Origin: Sphingobacteriaceae bacterium
GTDB lineage: Bacteria > Bacteroidota > Bacteroidia > B-17B0 > Aurantibacillaceae
NCBI GenBank assembly: GCA_947480015.1
Contig: CANKBS010000004.1
Location: forward strand, 124,001-188,000
Reading direction: 5' to 3'
DNA length: 64,000 nucleotides
This document shows, piece by piece, positions 51,757 to 61,239 of this stretch. The notes beneath the pieces are model-generated. The model ran no database searches, was not told the DNA's origin, and saw nothing but the letters and a program-made list of their open reading frames with translations. Position 1 is the stretch's first letter, and every line of letters starts with the position of its first letter. Position numbers and translations under genes: made by a program.

Positions 51757-51782
51757 AAACCCCGCCTGTTGAGGCGGGGTTT
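51757..51782 (-). terminator. Strong terminator of paralog C
   Basis: AAACCCCGCC (51757-51766) pairs perfectly with GGCGGGGTTT (51773-51782), with a T tract on the minus strand. Confidence 0.88.
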
Positions 51783-51798
51783 AAAAAGAAAACGTATG

Positions 51799-53757
51799 TT
51801 ATTTGCTTAAGGTAATTTTTTTAACCTGCGAACCATTGTTTGAATCAATCATAATGGAATAAACACCGTTAGCATTTCCGCTGAGGTCTAACATAATGTT
51901 GTTAGAACCTTCAGTTAAATTTACCACTTTGCTGTTAACCACTTGACCAAGTGTATTTAATACAGTAAGCTTAGCGCTTCCCGACTTAACTGCGTTAATA
52001 GCAACTGTTGAAATACCATTACTTGGATTAGGAAACACATTAACCGACCATTGTGATGATTTAATGGTGTTGATGCCGGTTGGAGCGGTTTGAGCTAAGT
52101 TTACATTATCAAGATATAAACAGTTGCCATTACCATTCGTAGCCACAAATTTAACCAAGACATTAGATGTATTAAATCCGGTTAAACCAATTTGTTCGGT
52201 TTTCCATTGTGATGGATCGTTTGGATCTGGCACATATTCATAGGGGACAGGAGGTGCCGTTGCAGGTAAAACCGCTCCGGATGAACTGTAAACAGTTGTC
52301 CACGTTGAACCACAATTATTCGAAACCATGACTTCTAATTTATCATTGCTTGTAAGATCACGTTGTGCGTAAGCCAAATCAAAATATAATTGTGGAATGG
52401 CAGAACCTGACAAATCAATTGGTGGGATAAATAATTCATCCACATCACCAACTACCGGGTTATTGAAGAAATCGTATTTAGTACATTGTTGTGTTAAATT
52501 GTAACCACCTGTAACCGTGTTACGTGTCCAAGATGGACCCGCATCAGGATTAATTACTGCCCATCCTACCGGTGGGTAACTAGCTGCAGTAAATCCTTCT
52601 ACAACCGGAGCACCTTGATAATTAGCCGCTACAACGTAATTAACTTTTGCAGCATTATTGGTTAAGTCAAAATCAAGACCGTTCATAGCAGTGATGTTGT
52701 ATGAAAAGGTATGTGATCCTGAAACAGTAGGTGTAGACATGGTTCCTAAAGCAATAGTAGTTGAAGCACCAACGGCTAAATTACCGGTCCAGTTTACCGG
52801 TGTACCGGCAGCAGCATCTGTGTATGGAGTAATGGTTAAGGCTGTAATAGCACTTGCACCGTTATTTTTTACAGTTACATTTGGTGAAATTGCTGAGTTA
52901 CACGTTACGTTTACTAAAGCAGCAATAGCCATCGCATCATTGGTTAAAGGAGCTTTTGAAGCTCTAACTGCTTGTGCAACCTTTTGGTTACCGTCATCTT
53001 GAATAAATCCAACCAAAGCAACTTCTGCTTTTGATCTAACATAAGAAGGAAGCGGGCAATTGATGGTGAAGGTTTGTGTTTGACCAATAGTCCATGTACT
53101 TGCCATAGATGTACCTGTTTGGATATTTGGGAAAGATTTAATTACCGGGTGGTAAAAATGTTTTTCACCATTAGTTCCTGGTTGAGTAGCAAAGTTCACT
53201 TCTTCTTCAATCATGACTAAACGAAAAACTAAGGGACCAACAGCTGTAAAATTAGCCGTTGCTTGGATGTTAACCGTAGCCGTAATAGCAGTACCATTAG
53301 CGTTCCAGGCGCGATTCAGAGTAACTGAAAATGCTGAGGTATAAGATTGAGCTGTGGCAATAACGCCATTGTTTAAATAATTTGGATGTCCTCCTGCAGC
53401 ACCAAAAACTGTAGCTTCTTGTCCATCAATTTTACTGGATGGGGCAGAACTGATAGCAGGACTGTACCCATAATTACCCGAGCCTGATTTCCATCTCCAA
53501 TCAATTTCGGTTTTGTTGGTTTGGTATAATGACCAAGTGAGGGTTGGTGCACTAGGAATAGGCACTTGCCATTTAATAGCCACCATTAAGGGCGTATTGG
53601 TAGAGGCTGATAATTTGGCGTCAAGGCCAGGATTCGTTGAAGCACAAGGAGGACAGGTTTCCCCGGTAAATTCTTCATACAATGATAAACGAGGTGTTTG
53701 GGCAATAGCCGAAACCCCAAGTACCATTAAACATAATGATAGTAAATTTTTTTTCAT
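51799..53757 (-). CDS. T9SS-exported protein with N-terminal CPPC thioredoxin-like motif (paralog C)
   Basis: About 652 residues from the ATG at 53757, chosen because it starts the same MKKNLLS signal peptide as paralog B; an in-frame codon 22 residues upstream would lie over the promoter. CPPC is at C35-C38. The order of domains equals paralog B: Omp28-like N-terminus, beta-sandwich, choice-of-anchor-J-like module (FDLAYAQRDLTSNDKLEVM, NCLYLDNVNL) and T9SS type A tail (VFPNPSNGISTVAI ... KKITLSK). Closest to B by eye. Function unknown; a surface or extracellular role is expected. Confidence 0.82.
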   Translation of the reverse strand: MKKNLLSLCLMVLGVSAIAQTPRLSLYEEFTGETCPPCASTNPGLDAKLSASTNTPLMVAIKWQVPIPSAPTLTWSLYQTNKTEIDWRWKSGSGNYGYSPAISSAPSSKIDGQEATVFGAAGGHPNYLNNGVIATAQSYTSAFSVTLNRAWNANGTAITATVNIQATANFTAVGPLVFRLVMIEEEVNFATQPGTNGEKHFYHPVIKSFPNIQTGTSMASTWTIGQTQTFTINCPLPSYVRSKAEVALVGFIQDDGNQKVAQAVRASKAPLTNDAMAIAALVNVTCNSAISPNVTVKNNGASAITALTITPYTDAAAGTPVNWTGNLAVGASTTIALGTMSTPTVSGSHTFSYNITAMNGLDFDLTNNAAKVNYVVAANYQGAPVVEGFTAASYPPVGWAVINPDAGPSWTRNTVTGGYNLTQQCTKYDFFNNPVVGDVDELFIPPIDLSGSAIPQLYFDLAYAQRDLTSNDKLEVMVSNNCGSTWTTVYSSSGAVLPATAPPVPYEYVPDPNDPSQWKTEQIGLTGFNTSNVLVKFVATNGNGNCLYLDNVNLAQTAPTGINTIKSSQWSVNVFPNPSNGISTVAINAVKSGSAKLTVLNTLGQVVNSKVVNLTEGSNNIMLDLSGNANGVYSIMIDSNNGSQVKKITLSK

Positions 53758-53793
53758 GGTTGTGTTTTTGTTATAGGTAGTTATTATATATAA

Positions 53794-53801
53794 CAAATAT
53801 A
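53794..53801 (-). promoter_or_regulatory. -7 promoter element of paralog C
   Basis: Minus-strand TATATTTG matches TAnnTTTG, 36 bases upstream of the ATG at 53757. This also supports the choice of that start over the upstream frame extension. Confidence 0.5.
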
Positions 53802-53899
53802 GGAATGCAAATAGAATAAGCATTCGGTATAATGTTAAAATTTAAGGCCTTTCTTATGAATGGTAAAATATTTAATGGGAGTGGTTAGGCTTTTATCCG

Positions 53900-53907
53900 T
53901 AATTTTG
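53900..53907 (+). promoter_or_regulatory. -7 promoter element of mfd
   Basis: TAATTTTG matches TAnnTTTG and ends 7 bases before the mfd ATG, implying a very short leader. No convincing -33 element. Confidence 0.4.
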
Positions 53908-53914
53908 CCGGCTC

Positions 53915-56900
53915 ATGTTACTAAAAAAGTCCGTTGAAGGGATTTTCGATTCAAAATTACAGTTACTAAATCTTGCACAAAACCACTGGTTTCAAGGTTT
54001 AAACGGATCCTCCTTGTCTTTTCTCATCCAATCGGTGTTTTTACAAAACAAAAAAAACATCCTAATAGTTGCATCTGACAAGGAAAAGGCGGCGTATTTG
54101 TTAAATGATTTGGATGCTTTACTCGAAGGTCATAAAGTGTTGTTTTTCCCTGAAAGCTATAAACAACCTTACCAGATTGAAAAAACCACCAATGCCAATA
54201 TTCAAGAGCGTGCTGAGGTTTTAAACCTGCTTTCAAAGGAAAGTTTTAAAGGTCTGGTAGTAACTTACCCGCAGGCACTTAGCGAAAAGGTAACGCTTAA
54301 AAAACAACTCCATCAAAACACCCTACTAATAAAAAAGGGTGAAAAACTTTCCATCGATTTTATTTCGGAGTTTCTGATCTCCTTTAATTTCGAACACGTT
54401 GATTTTGTGTTTGAACCCGGGCAATTCAGTATCCGCGGCGGGATCATCGATATCTATTCTTTTGCCAATGAATTTCCTTACCGTATCGAATTGTTTGGCG
54501 ATGATGTGGAAGCCATTAAAACCTTTGATCCGGCCAGCCAGCTCTCAACGGCTAATTTTGATTTTGTTACCGTTATCCCCAATATCAATTCTTCTTTGTT
54601 TACCGAAGATCGGGCCATGCTGCTCAATTATTTTGAAGGTTCGGATACCATATTGTTTTTTGAAGACCTGCAATTTGCTTTCGATATTTTCGATAAAAAA
54701 TTACAAAGCGCCCAAAAGGCTTTTGATAATTATCCCGGAGAAATAAAACAACTACATCCCGAAAAATTATTTTCCGATGCCGAAGAATTAAAAACGGCTA
54801 TTAAATTTTACTGCTGCATCGAATACGGCAATAGCGCCATATTGACTTCCAATAAAATTAGTTTTAATCAAAAGCCCCAACCGAGTTTTCACAAAAACTT
54901 CGATTTACTTATTACGAACCTCAAAGAAAATAAAAGCAAAGGGTATCACAATTATTTTTTAACCGATAATACCAAACAGGCAGCCCGACTCATCAGTATT
55001 TTCAACGATTTGCTGGTAAAAGAACACCGCACTTTTGAATCACTCATCGATTATTTGCCTATCAACATTCACGAGGGTTTTATTGATGAGGATCTTAAAA
55101 TTGCTGTATACACCGATCACCAAATCTTTGAACGTTACCACCGTTTTAAACTCAAAGAATTAAAATACAAAAGCGCCGAAGCCTTTACCATTAAGGAATT
55201 GCTCACGCTTAATCCCGGTGATTATGTCACACACATCGATCATGGGATTGGTCGTTTTGCCGGTTTACATAAATTAAACATTAATGGTAAAGAACAAGAA
55301 TCGGTAAAATTATTGTTTAAAGACAACGATGCTTTGTATGTGAGTATTCACAGTTTACACCGCATCAGCAAATTCAGCGGTAAAGAAGGTCAGGTGCCAC
55401 GCATCGATAAACTGGGCAGTACCACCTGGCAAACGCTTAAAAATAAAACCAAACGCAATGTAAAAGAATTGGCTTACGATTTAATTAAATTGTATGCTGA
55501 GCGTAAATCAAAACCCGGACATTCCTTTCCAAAAGATAATTATCTGCAACACGAACTGGAAGCTTCTTTTATTTATGAAGACACCCCCGATCAGGTGAAG
55601 GTAACCAAGGACGTGAAGCGGGATATGGAGAAGGCCAATCCCATGGACCGCCTGGTTTGTGGCGATGTGGGTTTCGGAAAAACAGAAATTGCTATTCGCG
55701 CGGCTTTTAAAGCCGTTTGTGACAGCAAGCAGGTAGCGGTATTGGTACCAACTACCATTTTAGCGTATCAACATTATAAAACATTTAAAGACAGGTTGGC
55801 CGATCTGCCTTGTAACGTTGATTATGTGAACCGTTTCCGTTCGGCCAAAGATCAAAAAGAGATTCTGGCTAAATTAGAAGAAGGCAAAATTGACATCATC
55901 ATCGGCACACACAAACTGGTTTCAAAAAGCGTGAAGTTTAAAGACATTGGTTTGCTCATTATTGATGAGGAACAAAAATTTGGGGTTGGCATTAAAGACA
56001 AATTAAAAACGTTTAAAAGCACGGTTGATACGCTCACCCTCACAGCCACGCCAATTCCGCGAACTTTACAATTTAGTTTAATGGGCGCGCGTGATTTATC
56101 GGTTATTTCAACGCCGCCTCCAAACAGGTATCCGGTGCAAACCGAGCTACATACCTTTAGTGAAGAATTAATTCGCGATGCGGTGAGTTATGAATTGAAT
56201 CGTGGTGGACAGGTATTTTTTGTACACAATAAAGTTCAAAACATTGCCGAAATCGCCGGCATCATTCAACGTTTGGTGCCCGATGCTCGCATTGCTATTG
56301 GTCACGGACAAATGCCCGGCGAAAAACTGGAAGATGTGATGTTGGGTTTTATGGAAGGGGATTACGATGTACTGGTTGCCACCACCATTATTGAGAGCGG
56401 ACTAGATATCAGCAATGCCAATACCATTCTTATTAACGATGCGCAAAATTTCGGACTAAGTGATTTGCATCAAATGCGTGGACGTGTGGGTAGAAGTAAT
56501 AAAAAAGCCTTTTGTTATTTATTGGCCCCATCACAAATTATGCTTACCAGCGAGGCGCGTAAACGTTTAAAGGCCATTGTTGATTTTTCTGATCTGGGTT
56601 CGGGTTTTCAAATTGCCATGCGCGATTTGGATATTCGCGGCGCCGGAAATTTATTAGGCGGCGAACAAAGCGGCTTTATAAATGATATGGGTTTTGATAC
56701 CTATATGAAAATTTTAAACGAAGCCATTGAAGAATTAAAAGAAGAAGACTGGTACAAAGATATTGTGGATGAAAGTGAAGTTACCGATAAGTCTATTTTC
56801 TCGCGCCAGTTTGTAAAAGATACCGTTGTAGATACCGATCTGCAATTGTTGATACCTGATACCTATGTGAGTTCTTTAACCGAGCGTTTGTTATTGTACC

Positions 56901-57301
56901 GTGAACTGGATAACATTACCAAAGAAGAAGATTTGAAACGCTTTGAAGGTAGCTTACGTGATCGATTCGGGCCATTGCCTTCGGAAGCCATTGAGTTAAT
57001 TAACGTGGTGCGCTTGCGCTGGAAGGCCATGAAATTAGGTTTTGAAAAACTCACCCTGAAGAATAAAAAAATGCTGGCTTACTTTTTAAACAAACAACAA
57101 AGTGAGTATTTTTCGAGTCCGATGTTTCAGGCCAGTTTAATGTATGCTCAAAAGTACCCGAATCTTTGTACCTTGAAAGAACAAAACAATAAGTTATATT
57201 TAACCATTGAAGATGTGGATTCGGTAAAACGTTCATCAGATGTGTTGAGCCAGATTGAAGACCTGATACAATTTCCGGAAGTAGCTCCCAATGAAAACTA
57301 G
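53915..57301 (+). CDS. mfd: Transcription-repair coupling factor
   Basis: A complete 1128-residue Mfd. The N-terminal UvrB-like domains (FVFEPGQFSIRGGIIDIYS, split here as EPGQFSIRGGIIDIYS) precede the RNA-polymerase-interacting domain (LNPGDYVTHIDHGIGRFAG). The SF2 translocase follows with Walker A CGDVGFGKTE (about 583), DEEQ box IIDEEQKFGV (about 683), TATPIPRTLQFSLMG, and LINDAQNFGLSDLHQMRGRVGRS; a C-terminal TRCF domain ends the protein. It displaces stalled RNA polymerase and recruits UvrA. The following histidine kinase starts 11 bases before its stop, so mfd is coupled to a signalling and importer operon. Confidence 0.96.
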   Translation: MLLKKSVEGIFDSKLQLLNLAQNHWFQGLNGSSLSFLIQSVFLQNKKNILIVASDKEKAAYLLNDLDALLEGHKVLFFPESYKQPYQIEKTTNANIQERAEVLNLLSKESFKGLVVTYPQALSEKVTLKKQLHQNTLLIKKGEKLSIDFISEFLISFNFEHVDFVFEPGQFSIRGGIIDIYSFANEFPYRIELFGDDVEAIKTFDPASQLSTANFDFVTVIPNINSSLFTEDRAMLLNYFEGSDTILFFEDLQFAFDIFDKKLQSAQKAFDNYPGEIKQLHPEKLFSDAEELKTAIKFYCCIEYGNSAILTSNKISFNQKPQPSFHKNFDLLITNLKENKSKGYHNYFLTDNTKQAARLISIFNDLLVKEHRTFESLIDYLPINIHEGFIDEDLKIAVYTDHQIFERYHRFKLKELKYKSAEAFTIKELLTLNPGDYVTHIDHGIGRFAGLHKLNINGKEQESVKLLFKDNDALYVSIHSLHRISKFSGKEGQVPRIDKLGSTTWQTLKNKTKRNVKELAYDLIKLYAERKSKPGHSFPKDNYLQHELEASFIYEDTPDQVKVTKDVKRDMEKANPMDRLVCGDVGFGKTEIAIRAAFKAVCDSKQVAVLVPTTILAYQHYKTFKDRLADLPCNVDYVNRFRSAKDQKEILAKLEEGKIDIIIGTHKLVSKSVKFKDIGLLIIDEEQKFGVGIKDKLKTFKSTVDTLTLTATPIPRTLQFSLMGARDLSVISTPPPNRYPVQTELHTFSEELIRDAVSYELNRGGQVFFVHNKVQNIAEIAGIIQRLVPDARIAIGHGQMPGEKLEDVMLGFMEGDYDVLVATTIIESGLDISNANTILINDAQNFGLSDLHQMRGRVGRSNKKAFCYLLAPSQIMLTSEARKRLKAIVDFSDLGSGFQIAMRDLDIRGAGNLLGGEQSGFINDMGFDTYMKILNEAIEELKEEDWYKDIVDESEVTDKSIFSRQFVKDTVVDTDLQLLIPDTYVSSLTERLLLYRELDNITKEEDLKRFEGSLRDRFGPLPSEAIELINVVRLRWKAMKLGFEKLTLKNKKMLAYFLNKQQSEYFSSPMFQASLMYAQKYPNLCTLKEQNNKLYLTIEDVDSVKRSSDVLSQIEDLIQFPEVAPNEN

Positions 57302-58265
57302 ATCAAGATCCATAGTGATACTCACCATTTTGTTCGGATACATTCTGCTTCAATTTTTATGGTGGGAAGTGTTGCTGGTAAAACAAAACGGCAGCATTAT
57401 TAACGAAAAACAAAAACTCACTGAACTCAGTTCCACCAACGCCGCGCAGTTACAGCTCGATATTGAATCTTTGCATCATAAAAAAACCATGCAAACCATT
57501 ATGATTGTGAGTGAAGGCACGGTTTTTTTATTGTTGTTACTGTTTGGTATTTATAAAGTGAAACAATCCATCGATAAGGAAAATGAATTAAATAATCAGC
57601 AAAAGAATTTTTTCCTAAGCATCACCCACGAATTAAAAACCCCCATTGCCGCTACCAAGCTGCAATTACAGACCCTTCAGAAACAAAAACTCAATGAGGC
57701 GAAACAACAGGAATTAATTTCGAATGCCTTACTCGAAACCGAACGTTTAAATACACTCATCGACAATGTGCTTTTTGTTAGCCGTTTAGAGACCGATGAA
57801 TTTATTTTTAAGAAAGAAAAAATGAACCTGAGTGAAACAACTCGTGCTTTGGTTAATCGGTATTATAAAATCAACATTGAAAAAGGTGAACTGCGTTTAT
57901 CTCTGGAAGACCTTCTGTATGCGGAAATAGATCATCATGCTTTTCCTTCTATTGTCACAAATTTGATCGACAATGCCATAAAATATTCCGGACAAAAAAA
58001 AGACATAGAGCTTTGCCTCTTTAAAGAAAAGGAACAAGTGGTGTTACGGGTAAAAGATCAGGGTTGTGGTATTTCGGAGGCAGACAAGGAAAAAGTATTT
58101 AATAAATTTTTCAGAGCCGGTAATGAAGAAACCCGTCGCTCTAAGGGCACAGGTTTGGGTTTGTACATCGTTAATTACATTGTAAAAAAACACCAAGCTA
58201 AACTCTCCTTAAAAAACAATCAGCCACAGGGCAGTATTTTTGAAATTCGTTTTGATGCGGCTTAA
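57291..58265 (+). CDS. Sensor histidine kinase, orphan
   Basis: A 324-residue kinase with TM1 (about 8-30), a short periplasmic segment of about 40 residues, TM2 (about 68-90), HisKA with H113 in SITHELKTPIAATKL, and a HATPase domain (N box FPSIVTNLIDNAIKYSG, G1 VKDQGCGIS, F box NKFFRAG, G2 GTGLGLYIVNYI). No response regulator is adjacent; the nearest is at 10227, far off. It overlaps mfd by 11 bases and the binding-protein gene by 11, so it may sense importer status or metal. That role is inference. Confidence 0.9.
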   Translation: MKTRSRSIVILTILFGYILLQFLWWEVLLVKQNGSIINEKQKLTELSSTNAAQLQLDIESLHHKKTMQTIMIVSEGTVFLLLLLFGIYKVKQSIDKENELNNQQKNFFLSITHELKTPIAATKLQLQTLQKQKLNEAKQQELISNALLETERLNTLIDNVLFVSRLETDEFIFKKEKMNLSETTRALVNRYYKINIEKGELRLSLEDLLYAEIDHHAFPSIVTNLIDNAIKYSGQKKDIELCLFKEKEQVVLRVKDQGCGISEADKEKVFNKFFRAGNEETRRSKGTGLGLYIVNYIVKKHQAKLSLKNNQPQGSIFEIRFDAA

Positions 58266-59406
58266 TACTATCATAGGGGTATGCTTTTTTATTTGGACTG
58301 TATCCTGCACGCAGTCGACTAAGAAGAAGGAAGTGATTTTTGCTGAATCAAACAGTCCAAGTAACATTCAATACGCCAAACGTTTTTCTATTGCTAAACA
58401 AGGACCATTTACTTTGGTTTATTTATTTGGTAATCGTGCCAATACCGATACTACGGCAGCTTTTGTGTTGTATCACGATTCAAGCGGACTGGTTCAGTTT
58501 CCACGAAAAATCCAACGCATAAAAATTCCCTGTAAAAAAGTAGCAGCATTAAGTAGTATTTATGCGAACATGCTTTCTGAATTGGGAGCTCTTAATGCTT
58601 TGGCGGCGATTGATAATTTTGATTATGTGAACAATGCGGCCATTGCTGCTAAATACCATCAGGGCAAATTAAAAGAACTCGCAAAAATGCCGCAAATAGA
58701 TTTAGAGCAGAGTATTGTTTTAAATCCTGACATCATTTTTACTTTTGGTATGGGCGAAGGCGAAAAAGATTTGGATAAAAAACTTGTTCAGACGAACATA
58801 TCGGTGGCCATTATAGTGGATCACTTGGAACAAAGTCCACTGGCCCGTGCCGAGTGGATCAAATTTTTTGCAGCCTTTGTGGATAAGGAAAGCCGGGCCG
58901 ACTCGCTATTTTCGGACTTGAAAAAAAATTATCTCGAATTAAAAGAGTTGGCTTCAAAAACTAAAAATGCCCCCACGGTTTTTAGTGAAATCAAGTACAG
59001 CGATTCCTGGTATGTGCCGGGAGGTAAAAGTTATATGGCGCAATTATTAAAAGATGCCGGCGCCGATTATTTATGGAAAGACGATCTTCAGTTTGGTAGT
59101 TTACCCTTAAGTTTTGAGCAGGTTTACAGCAAAGCCAAAAATGCCGATTTCTGGATCAACCCTTCGAGTATTAAAACCAAAAAAGAGTTGTTAAGCTTTG
59201 AAAGTCGTTATGCGCAGTTTAAGGCTTTTAAAACAGGGAACATTTACAACAATAACAAAGTATGCAATAACAAGGGTTACAGCACCTACTGGGAAAGCGG
59301 GATTTTGCATCCAAATAGAATTTTAAGCGACCTAATTCATATCTTTCATCCCGAATTAAAAACAACTAGTAAAAGCGACCTGAATTATTACCAGCAAATA
59401 AATTAA
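58255..59406 (+). CDS. ABC-importer substrate-binding lipoprotein (siderophore/cobalamin type)
   Basis: A 383-residue lipoprotein from ATG 58255 (the TTG five codons earlier is less likely); the lipobox WTVSC places the lipid Cys at 18. The fold is the class III TroA/BtuF-FecB type: IPCKKVAALSSIYANML, LGALNALAAIDNF, LNPDIIFTFGMGEGEKD, and the late DFWINPSSIKTKKELL and GILHPNRILSDLIHIFHP. It captures iron-siderophore, haem or corrinoid in the periplasm. Its start overlaps the histidine kinase stop by 11 bases; permease and ATPase follow directly. Confidence 0.88.
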   Translation: MRLNTIIGVCFFIWTVSCTQSTKKKEVIFAESNSPSNIQYAKRFSIAKQGPFTLVYLFGNRANTDTTAAFVLYHDSSGLVQFPRKIQRIKIPCKKVAALSSIYANMLSELGALNALAAIDNFDYVNNAAIAAKYHQGKLKELAKMPQIDLEQSIVLNPDIIFTFGMGEGEKDLDKKLVQTNISVAIIVDHLEQSPLARAEWIKFFAAFVDKESRADSLFSDLKKNYLELKELASKTKNAPTVFSEIKYSDSWYVPGGKSYMAQLLKDAGADYLWKDDLQFGSLPLSFEQVYSKAKNADFWINPSSIKTKKELLSFESRYAQFKAFKTGNIYNNNKVCNNKGYSTYWESGILHPNRILSDLIHIFHPELKTTSKSDLNYYQQIN

Positions 59407-60393
59407 TTGAATTCAAAAACCGCCATAAAATTTTCAGTCCTGTTACTGCTCTTTGTGCTTTCATGCGCCCTAAGTTTATTATTTGGTGGAAGCGAAACCA
59501 TGCATTTAAGTGACATAACAAGTCAGGATTTTATTTTCTGGCAAATTCGTTTTCCTAAAACCATTACCGCCATTATAGCCGGTTCGGCTTTGGCAGCGGC
59601 CGGATTAATTTTACAGATCATTTTCCGGAATCCTTTAGCCGGTCCTTATGTATTAGGCATCAGTTCGGGCGCATCACTTATGGTGGCTCTCAGCATCCTA
59701 GCAGGCAATAGTTTTCATGTGTTCTCCGATTTTTTTATCGGCAAAAGTTTTATTGTGGTCTCGGCAATAAGCGGTAGTTTTTTGGTCACTCTGCTCATTT
59801 TACTCATTTCTAAAAAAGTAAATAGCAACGTGATATTACTGCTTATCGGATTAATGTTCTCGCAGATTTGTGGAGCCATACAAACCGCCTTGGAATATTT
59901 TTCTGACCCTAATAGCTTAAAAAGTTTTGTGATTTGGGGCATGGGTTCCTTGGCGAATACCACCAACAAAGACCTGTTATTGTTTGTTCCGCTCGCAGTG
60001 CTTTGTCTGGCTTCTTTACTTTTTTTTATCAAACCCATCAACGCTTTATTGCTGGGACAAAACTATGCGCAAAATATTGGGATTAATTTTAAACAAAGTC
60101 GGTTTTATCTCATTTTGATTTCTTCGGTGCTCACCGGTTTAACCACTGCCTTTTGCGGACCAATAGCCTTTGTTGGCATTGCTGTTCCTATTTTATCGCG
60201 TATGATTTTTAAAACTTCCAAACAACAAATTCATTTGCTTTCTACAGTTTTATTGGGAAGTACGATTTTATTGTTTGCCGATGCTTTGTGTAATTCTTTG
60301 TTATTACAAGTGTCTTTGCCCATTAATATGATCACGACCTTTATTGGAGCGCCATTAGTAATTTATTTAATGTTTAAAAATAAACACTGGTAA
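59407..60393 (+). CDS. FecCD/BtuC-family ABC transporter permease
   Basis: A 328-residue permease with about nine to ten helices and the family motifs FWQIRFPKTITAIIAGSAL, AGLILQIIFRNPLAGPYVLG and FCGPIAFVGIAVPILSRM. The start is TTG (59407-59409), immediately after the upstream stop; no ATG allows the first membrane helix. It forms the homodimeric channel of a metal-chelate or cobalamin importer. The next gene follows with no gap (TAAATG). Substrate is undetermined. Confidence 0.92.
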   Translation: MNSKTAIKFSVLLLLFVLSCALSLLFGGSETMHLSDITSQDFIFWQIRFPKTITAIIAGSALAAAGLILQIIFRNPLAGPYVLGISSGASLMVALSILAGNSFHVFSDFFIGKSFIVVSAISGSFLVTLLILLISKKVNSNVILLLIGLMFSQICGAIQTALEYFSDPNSLKSFVIWGMGSLANTTNKDLLLFVPLAVLCLASLLFFIKPINALLLGQNYAQNIGINFKQSRFYLILISSVLTGLTTAFCGPIAFVGIAVPILSRMIFKTSKQQIHLLSTVLLGSTILLFADALCNSLLLQVSLPINMITTFIGAPLVIYLMFKNKHW

Positions 60394-61137
60394 ATGAAGG
60401 GGGAAGCCATGATATCAATTAAAAATGCCAGACTGGGTTATAAAAAATCAGGTGCAGAGATAAGCGTTTTAAAAAACATTGGACTTGATTTTTATGCCGG
60501 GGATGTGATAGGGATTGTTGGTTTAAATGGGGTTGGAAAATCGACATTACTTAAAACCCTTTGTGGTTTATTGCCCCCATTGGACGGTGAGGTGCGCATT
60601 GAAGGAGAATTGATGACGCAAATCGCTTTAAGTGAACTGGCAAAAAAAGTCGCCATAGTGCTCACCGAAAAAATAGGCGGCTTTAATTTAACCACATTCG
60701 ACGTGGTGGCTGCCGGACAAATGCCCTATACCAATTCATTTAATCGTTTAGAAAAAAAACATAAAGAGATCATTAAGGCAGCTATTGAAGTATGTGGCTT
60801 AAAAGAACACCAGTTTAAGTTAATAAATGAACTCAGCGACGGGCTTTTTCAAAAGACCATCATTGCTAAAGCATTGGCCCAACAAACCCCTATCTTATTG
60901 CTCGACGAGCCTTCGGCATTTTTAGATTATGCTTCTAAACACGACCTTTTTTTATTATTGAAAAAGCTTGCTATAAAAGAGAACAAGTGTGTGTTAGTAA
61001 GCTCGCACGATCTGGATTTGCTTTTAAAATACTGCAGCAAACTGCTGGTAATAGAAGAAAAATTGGCGCATTTGATTTCTGTTGATGAGGCTAAAACCGA
61101 TGCGGCATTTTTACGAATAGGCGGCGGATTTATCTGA
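60394..61137 (+). CDS. ABC transporter ATP-binding protein (FecE/BtuD-like)
   Basis: A 247-residue ATPase: Walker A GLNGVGKST (43-51), Q-loop region VLTEKIGG, Walker B ILLLDEPSAFLD, switch His in VSSHDLDLL. The signature motif reads NELSDGLFQK rather than the usual LSGGQxQ; the second Gly is present but position two is Asp. It energises the importer. It ends in TGA (61135-61137), which shows that TGA is an ordinary stop here. The operon ends with this gene. Confidence 0.9.
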   Translation: MKGEAMISIKNARLGYKKSGAEISVLKNIGLDFYAGDVIGIVGLNGVGKSTLLKTLCGLLPPLDGEVRIEGELMTQIALSELAKKVAIVLTEKIGGFNLTTFDVVAAGQMPYTNSFNRLEKKHKEIIKAAIEVCGLKEHQFKLINELSDGLFQKTIIAKALAQQTPILLLDEPSAFLDYASKHDLFLLLKKLAIKENKCVLVSSHDLDLLLKYCSKLLVIEEKLAHLISVDEAKTDAAFLRIGGGFI

Positions 61138-61223
61138 GATAAAAATCTTAAAATTCTCTAAATCCCACTATTCCAAACTTACCAACAATCATAAAAATTT
61201 TAATTTTGTAAGCAATTAAAATA

Positions 61224-61231
61224 TATTTTTG
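61224..61231 (+). promoter_or_regulatory. -7 promoter element of the SET-domain gene
   Basis: TATTTTTG matches TAnnTTTG, 8 bases before the ATG. TTTG at 61205-61208 is a possible -33 element with a 15-base spacer. Confidence 0.45.
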
Positions 61232-61239
61232 TCGCCGTT

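Larger units (their letters stand above)
51497..51798. other. Intergenic region between paralogs B and C
   Basis: It holds the promoter of paralog B (51540-51547) and the terminator of paralog C (51757-51782). The middle, about 51600-51750, is less AT-rich (ggaggcagcaaaagg, gggcgttggagac) but I see no ORF, repeat or strong hairpin there. Confidence 0.5.

Noticed and set aside
46322-53823. CRISPR array or integron cassette array as explanation of the repeated motifs
   Set aside because: The repetition is at the protein level in long ORFs and has diverged at third codon positions; no short regularly spaced DNA repeats are seen.
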